Below, piece by piece: positions 48,992 to 51,868 of a DNA stretch of 51,868 nt. The translations under genes were made by a program, and so were the position numbers. The DNA comes from Bacillota bacterium (GTDB lineage Bacteria > Bacillota > UBA4882 > UBA10575). The notes beneath the pieces were generated by a model. That model was not told the DNA's origin. It saw only the letters and a program-made list of their open reading frames with translations, and made no database searches. Within the stretch, counting starts at the first letter, position 1; the number at the start of each line of letters is the position of its first letter. The stretch spans positions 1 to 51,868 of the forward strand of contig JAKOVI010000125.1 in the NCBI GenBank assembly GCA_029782135.1, in the 5' to 3' direction.

Positions 48992-49885
48992 ATGAAACCA
49001 CTTCTTATCGTCCTAGTGGTTCTTACTCTGCTCGCCAGCGGAATTACCAATATCAGCTCCGCCGCTAATGATAATTTTAAGGCGCCACTTGTACCACCCG
49101 ATCTACAATACGACCACGATGTTGAGATTGGTATGGGCGGGACCCGCACCCTGAAAATGGAGATTTGTTATCCGAAGACCGCTCCGCCTGAACCCTGGCC
49201 GGTGTTAATCTATATTCACGGCGGCGGGTGGAATCATGGTAGTAAGAATGAGCATGCCAATAAAATCGTCGGTTACGCGAAAAGAGGTTACGTCGGTGTC
49301 GCGATCGAGTACCGTTTAACCGGTGAAGCGACTTTTCCGGCGCAGATCGAAGACTGTAAACTTGCGGTCCGGTACCTCCGGGCTCATGCCGAAAAATATT
49401 ATCTTGATCCCGACCGCATCGGCGTATGGGGAACTTCTGCCGGGGCGCATTTGGCATCCTTATTAGGAACTCTCCCGTCGGGTACATTTGAAGGGACTGG
49501 AGGCTGGGCGAACTACTCAAGTCGCGTTCAAGCGGTTGTCGATTGGTTTGGACCAGCCGATTTTATCAGTGACCTAAAGCTGGCCGATCGATTCAGTTCA
49601 CTCGTCGCCCTTCTTGGGAAAAGACCCTCGGCCGACCCGGAGTGGGCCAAAAAAGCAATGCCGGGGACATACGCCAGCAGCGACGATCCGCCCTTTTTGA
49701 TTATGCATGGGACAAAAGACACCACTGTTCCCATTACGCAAAGTCAAACCTTTTATCAGAGCCTAATCGAGGCCGGGGTCGATGCCACCTTTATTCCAGT
49801 TGAAGGAGCCGGTCACGGGTTTTCGGACTACCCCGAAGCTTCTCAGCTTGCCTGGGAGTTCTTAGCAACCCACCTTAAAAAATAG
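48992..49885 (+). CDS. Alpha/beta-hydrolase esterase, copy 2 (exported)
   Basis: A 297-residue paralogue of the preceding gene. Residues 1-24 form a signal peptide (LLIVLVVLTLLASGITNISSA), replacing the hydrophilic N-terminus of copy 1. From about residue 28 on the two proteins align with few differences. The catalytic residues are HGGGW (76-80), Ser149 in GTSAG, Asp in HGTKDTTVP and His in GAGHGFSDYP. It carries a four-residue insertion (DLKLAD region) relative to copy 1. GAAAGGGG precedes the ATG. The pair would place the same activity on both sides of the membrane. Confidence 0.93.
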   Translation: MKPLLIVLVVLTLLASGITNISSAANDNFKAPLVPPDLQYDHDVEIGMGGTRTLKMEICYPKTAPPEPWPVLIYIHGGGWNHGSKNEHANKIVGYAKRGYVGVAIEYRLTGEATFPAQIEDCKLAVRYLRAHAEKYYLDPDRIGVWGTSAGAHLASLLGTLPSGTFEGTGGWANYSSRVQAVVDWFGPADFISDLKLADRFSSLVALLGKRPSADPEWAKKAMPGTYASSDDPPFLIMHGTKDTTVPITQSQTFYQSLIEAGVDATFIPVEGAGHGFSDYPEASQLAWEFLATHLKK

Positions 49886-49973
49886 CCATTAAATAGCCAA
49901 CTGCCGTGGAACGCTCTCTTAACCCCCCCACTAAGTGCGAGAAAACCGGAGAAATAGCTCCCAGTGCAAAATA

Positions 49974-50005
49974 ACAGCCCGGAACTACTCCGGGCTGTCT
50001 TTCTT
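49974..50005. terminator. Terminator between esterase 2 and the ABC transporter genes
   Basis: ACAGCCCGGA/TCCGGGCTGT with a 5-base loop; T-rich tails on both sides serve the convergent units. Confidence 0.8.
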
Positions 50006-50017
50006 CCCTGCCTGCAT

Positions 50018-50998
50018 TCAAACCTGCTCATATAAACGGCGGACGATCTCTTCAATCTCCGGCGGTTTGATACTGATATCAAGCAACTCAAAGTTTTGGG
50101 CAAAATATAAAAGGACTTCCTGGAAAGAGATCTCCTCTTTATTAAAGGCGTAAAGGTACTTATGTTCATTTTCTTTTTTAATCAATTTGAACCGTGGATC
50201 CACCTCCGCTTTGCTATCCGCAGCGCATTCAATCTGCACATAGTAATAGTTCGTATAGGTCTTCTTAAAGTGTTCCAGGCTTTCGTCATGTAAGATCCGC
50301 CCTTTGTCAATCATGATAATCCGCTCGCAGATTTGGTCAATATCATTCATGTCGTGCGTCGTGAGGATGACGGTCGTCGCTTTTTCGCGGTTCAATTCTT
50401 TGATAAAGTGACGGATTTTGTTTTTCACCACGACATCCAGGCCGATCGTCGGTTCATCCAGGTAGAGAATTTGCGGGTCATGCAATAAGGCGATGGCAAT
50501 CTCCGCCCTCATCTTCTGGCCTAAACTGAGCTGGCGGACCGGGGTCCGGATAAACTCCTTCATCCCCAAGAGTTCGACGAAAAACTCCAGATTACGCCGG
50601 TAACGGGCTTGTTCAACCCGGTACATCCGGCGATACAACTCAAAGGTATCTTCCATCGGCAAATCCCAATTTAATTGGGATCTTTGGCCGAAGACCACCC
50701 CAATCTTCATTGCGTTCTTTTTCCGGTCTTGGTAAGGGATAATCCCGTCCACTTTGATCTCCCCCGCGGTCGGGAGGAGGATGCCGGCAAGCATTTTAAT
50801 CGTGGTCGATTTTCCGGCGCCGTTCGGACCGATGTAGCCGATCAGCTCCCCTTGTTCAATCGTAAAGGAGATCTCCCGTACCGCACGGATAATCTGGTAT
50901 TTCCGGACGAATAACGATTTAACCGTGTTCCCGAAGCCCTTTTCCCGTTGGTAAACCTTAAAATCCTTCGAGACATTTTTCACTTCGATGAGGCTCAT
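50018..50998 (-). CDS. ABC-2 exporter ATP-binding protein
   Basis: A 326-residue ATPase of an ABC-2 type exporter. Walker A GPNGAGKST, Q-loop FGQRSQLNWDLP, signature LSLGQKMRAEIA, Walker B ILYLDEPTIGLD and the H-loop THD are all intact. About 90 extra residues after the core form a C-terminal domain typical of this exporter group (COG4586). It follows a DUF990-type permease gene by 20 bases on the same strand and forms one transporter with it. Substrate unknown. Confidence 0.94.
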   Translation of the reverse strand: MSLIEVKNVSKDFKVYQREKGFGNTVKSLFVRKYQIIRAVREISFTIEQGELIGYIGPNGAGKSTTIKMLAGILLPTAGEIKVDGIIPYQDRKKNAMKIGVVFGQRSQLNWDLPMEDTFELYRRMYRVEQARYRRNLEFFVELLGMKEFIRTPVRQLSLGQKMRAEIAIALLHDPQILYLDEPTIGLDVVVKNKIRHFIKELNREKATTVILTTHDMNDIDQICERIIMIDKGRILHDESLEHFKKTYTNYYYVQIECAADSKAEVDPRFKLIKKENEHKYLYAFNKEEISFQEVLLYFAQNFELLDISIKPPEIEEIVRRLYEQV

Positions 50999-51018
50999 CT
51001 TTCCGACCCCCTTCCTTT

Positions 51019-51819
51019 TTACGAACCGGTACTTTGATAGTTGTTAATCCCCAGCTTCCAGAGGAAGTAGGCCAGGGTAAAGAAGAGGACGCCAACCAGG
51101 GGCGTCAAGTATTGGAAAAGCGGATGAAAGAGGTATTCCTCTTTTCCCAAAAAATACTGGGCCGGATAGTAGTTGACAAATGCATAAGGCAGGATAAAGG
51201 TAAGAATGATCTGGACCGAACGGTTATAGATTGATAATGGATACTGCAGGAAACCGGTTATATTGGAAAAGAACAAGCGGTATAAACTATTACTTTTTAC
51301 CAGCCAAAAAGCAGGAATGTTGGTGAGCATAAAAGCGGCGCTTTGGATGAGGGTCGCGCCAAGAAGCACGATGACCAGCGCTATGAGTTTTGCGACGGTT
51401 AATTTGATCTGGAGGTTTTTAAAACAAAGCCCCAACACCACAACGGAGATGATGTAATTATTCACATAGCCGGCGCTGGTTTTTGTACACATGTAATACA
51501 ATAAAGGATTAACCGGCTTGGTGAGGACTTCATCAAACATCCCCAAACGGATATTCCGGCTCAGGTTCTGGAATGGGCTCAGGAAAAAAGTGGCCGCCAG
51601 GGAATAGGAGAGAACATCAAGGGTGTAGAGGAATAAAACTTCGTAAGTACTCCACCCGCTGATTGCCCGAAAGCGGTACAACAAGACGGAGATGAGGATA
51701 AAACCGGTCAACCAGGCAATCGTTTTGGTGACCATGCGTAAGAAGTATTGCGTCCGGTATTCCATTTGCGTTAAAAAATTCACTTTCGAAAAGGCCAAAT
51801 ATAACCGGAGCAGATGCAT
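51019..51819 (-). CDS. ABC-2 exporter permease (DUF990/COG3694-like)
   Basis: A 266-residue membrane protein with six hydrophobic segments (about residues 35-50, 60-80, 115-132, 140-170, 205-220 and 235-255). RLGMFDEVLTKPVNPLLYY after the second segment and the order permease-ATPase are typical of the DUF990 permeases (COG3694), which pair with a second permease (COG4587) and an ATPase. The partner's end is probably at 51833-51868. AAGGAGGGGG precedes the ATG. Confidence 0.9.
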   Translation of the reverse strand: MHLLRLYLAFSKVNFLTQMEYRTQYFLRMVTKTIAWLTGFILISVLLYRFRAISGWSTYEVLFLYTLDVLSYSLAATFFLSPFQNLSRNIRLGMFDEVLTKPVNPLLYYMCTKTSAGYVNNYIISVVVLGLCFKNLQIKLTVAKLIALVIVLLGATLIQSAAFMLTNIPAFWLVKSNSLYRLFFSNITGFLQYPLSIYNRSVQIILTFILPYAFVNYYPAQYFLGKEEYLFHPLFQYLTPLVGVLFFTLAYFLWKLGINNYQSTGS

Positions 51820-51832
51820 AATCCCCCTCCTT

Positions 51833-51868
51833 TCATCCCCCTTGAATAAAGATGCTCTTCTGGATCTT
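51833..51868 (-). CDS. 3' end of a further upstream ORF, probably the second ABC permease (partial)
   Basis: The minus-strand frame entering from the window edge ends in KSIFIQGG and a stop, 13 bases before the next permease start. Second permeases of this exporter type often end in a similar Gln-Gly-Gly, so this is likely the COG4587-like subunit, but only 11 residues are visible. Confidence 0.45.
   Translation of the reverse strand, partial: KIQKSIFIQGG

Noticed and set aside
49077-49520. A long minus-strand ORF in esterase copy 2 with a similar ORF opposite copy 1, looking like a conserved antisense gene
   Set aside because: The similarity follows automatically from the tandem duplication of the sense genes; composition is basic and Arg-rich, with no start signals.

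Overview
The window looks like the chromosome of an anaerobic, fermentative Firmicute (Bacillota). Three lines of evidence support this: the gene order yicC-remA-gmk-rpoZ-priA-def-fmt-rsmB; Gram-positive style regulation (SOS boxes of the CGAAC-N4-GTTYG type, a SAM-I riboswitch, a tryptophan T-box); and fermentative enzymes (a NuoF/HydB-type subunit with extra ferredoxin clusters, a PPi-type phosphofructokinase, PduL). Two genes encode exported proteins with predicted outer-membrane beta-barrel C-termini: a patatin-barrel fusion and a metallopeptidase-propeller-barrel protein. This suggests a diderm Firmicute, possibly of the Limnochordia/Hydrogenispora type. The lineage call is inference. I saw no rRNA, CRISPR array, prophage or insertion sequence.

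Layout. 1-2.5 kb: 3' end of a hydrogenase/NADH-dehydrogenase flavoprotein subunit, a stand-alone LuxR-type HTH protein, and a secreted CAP-domain protein behind a structured leader. 2.6-4.4 kb: lexA diverging from a yneA-like LysM gene, with three SOS boxes between them, then two small unknown ORFs. 4.6-8.2 kb: PPi-phosphofructokinase diverging from class II aldolase, then glutamine cyclotransferase. 8.3-12.4 kb: patatin-barrel protein, FmdB-like zinc ribbon, pduL, tRNA-Trp, a small membrane protein and tRNA-Pro. 12.5-13.6 kb: an RsfA-like two-repeat DNA-binding/coiled-coil protein.

13.9-17.8 kb: a SAM-riboswitch operon holding the COG1900, NIL-ferredoxin and COG2122 proteins linked to reductive homocysteine synthesis in anaerobes, plus a homocysteine methyltransferase. 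Together they could form a sulfide-to-methionine route. thrB and ilvE follow. 20-28.7 kb: the yicC-mIHF-remA-gmk-rpoZ-priA-def-fmt-yugP-rsmB housekeeping cluster. It carries an actinobacterial-type IHF gene and lacks the usual coaBC. 29-31.5 kb: HtrA protease, ECF sigma factor and zinc-finger anti-sigma factor, probably an envelope-stress module.

31.5-37.1 kb: an unknown gene, flavin reductase-like protein, UDPGP-family uridylyltransferase, serC, an RtcB paralogue and tRNA-Ala. 37.2-42.4 kb: HD-domain protein translationally coupled to the peptidase-propeller-barrel gene, and trpB2 under a Trp T-box. 42.5-51.9 kb: nitroreductase, a PII-like protein with a CPA2 antiporter, a DUF4932-like exported metallopeptidase, an MscS channel, a recent tandem duplication of an esterase (one copy with a signal peptide, one without), and a DUF990-type ABC exporter cut by the window edge.
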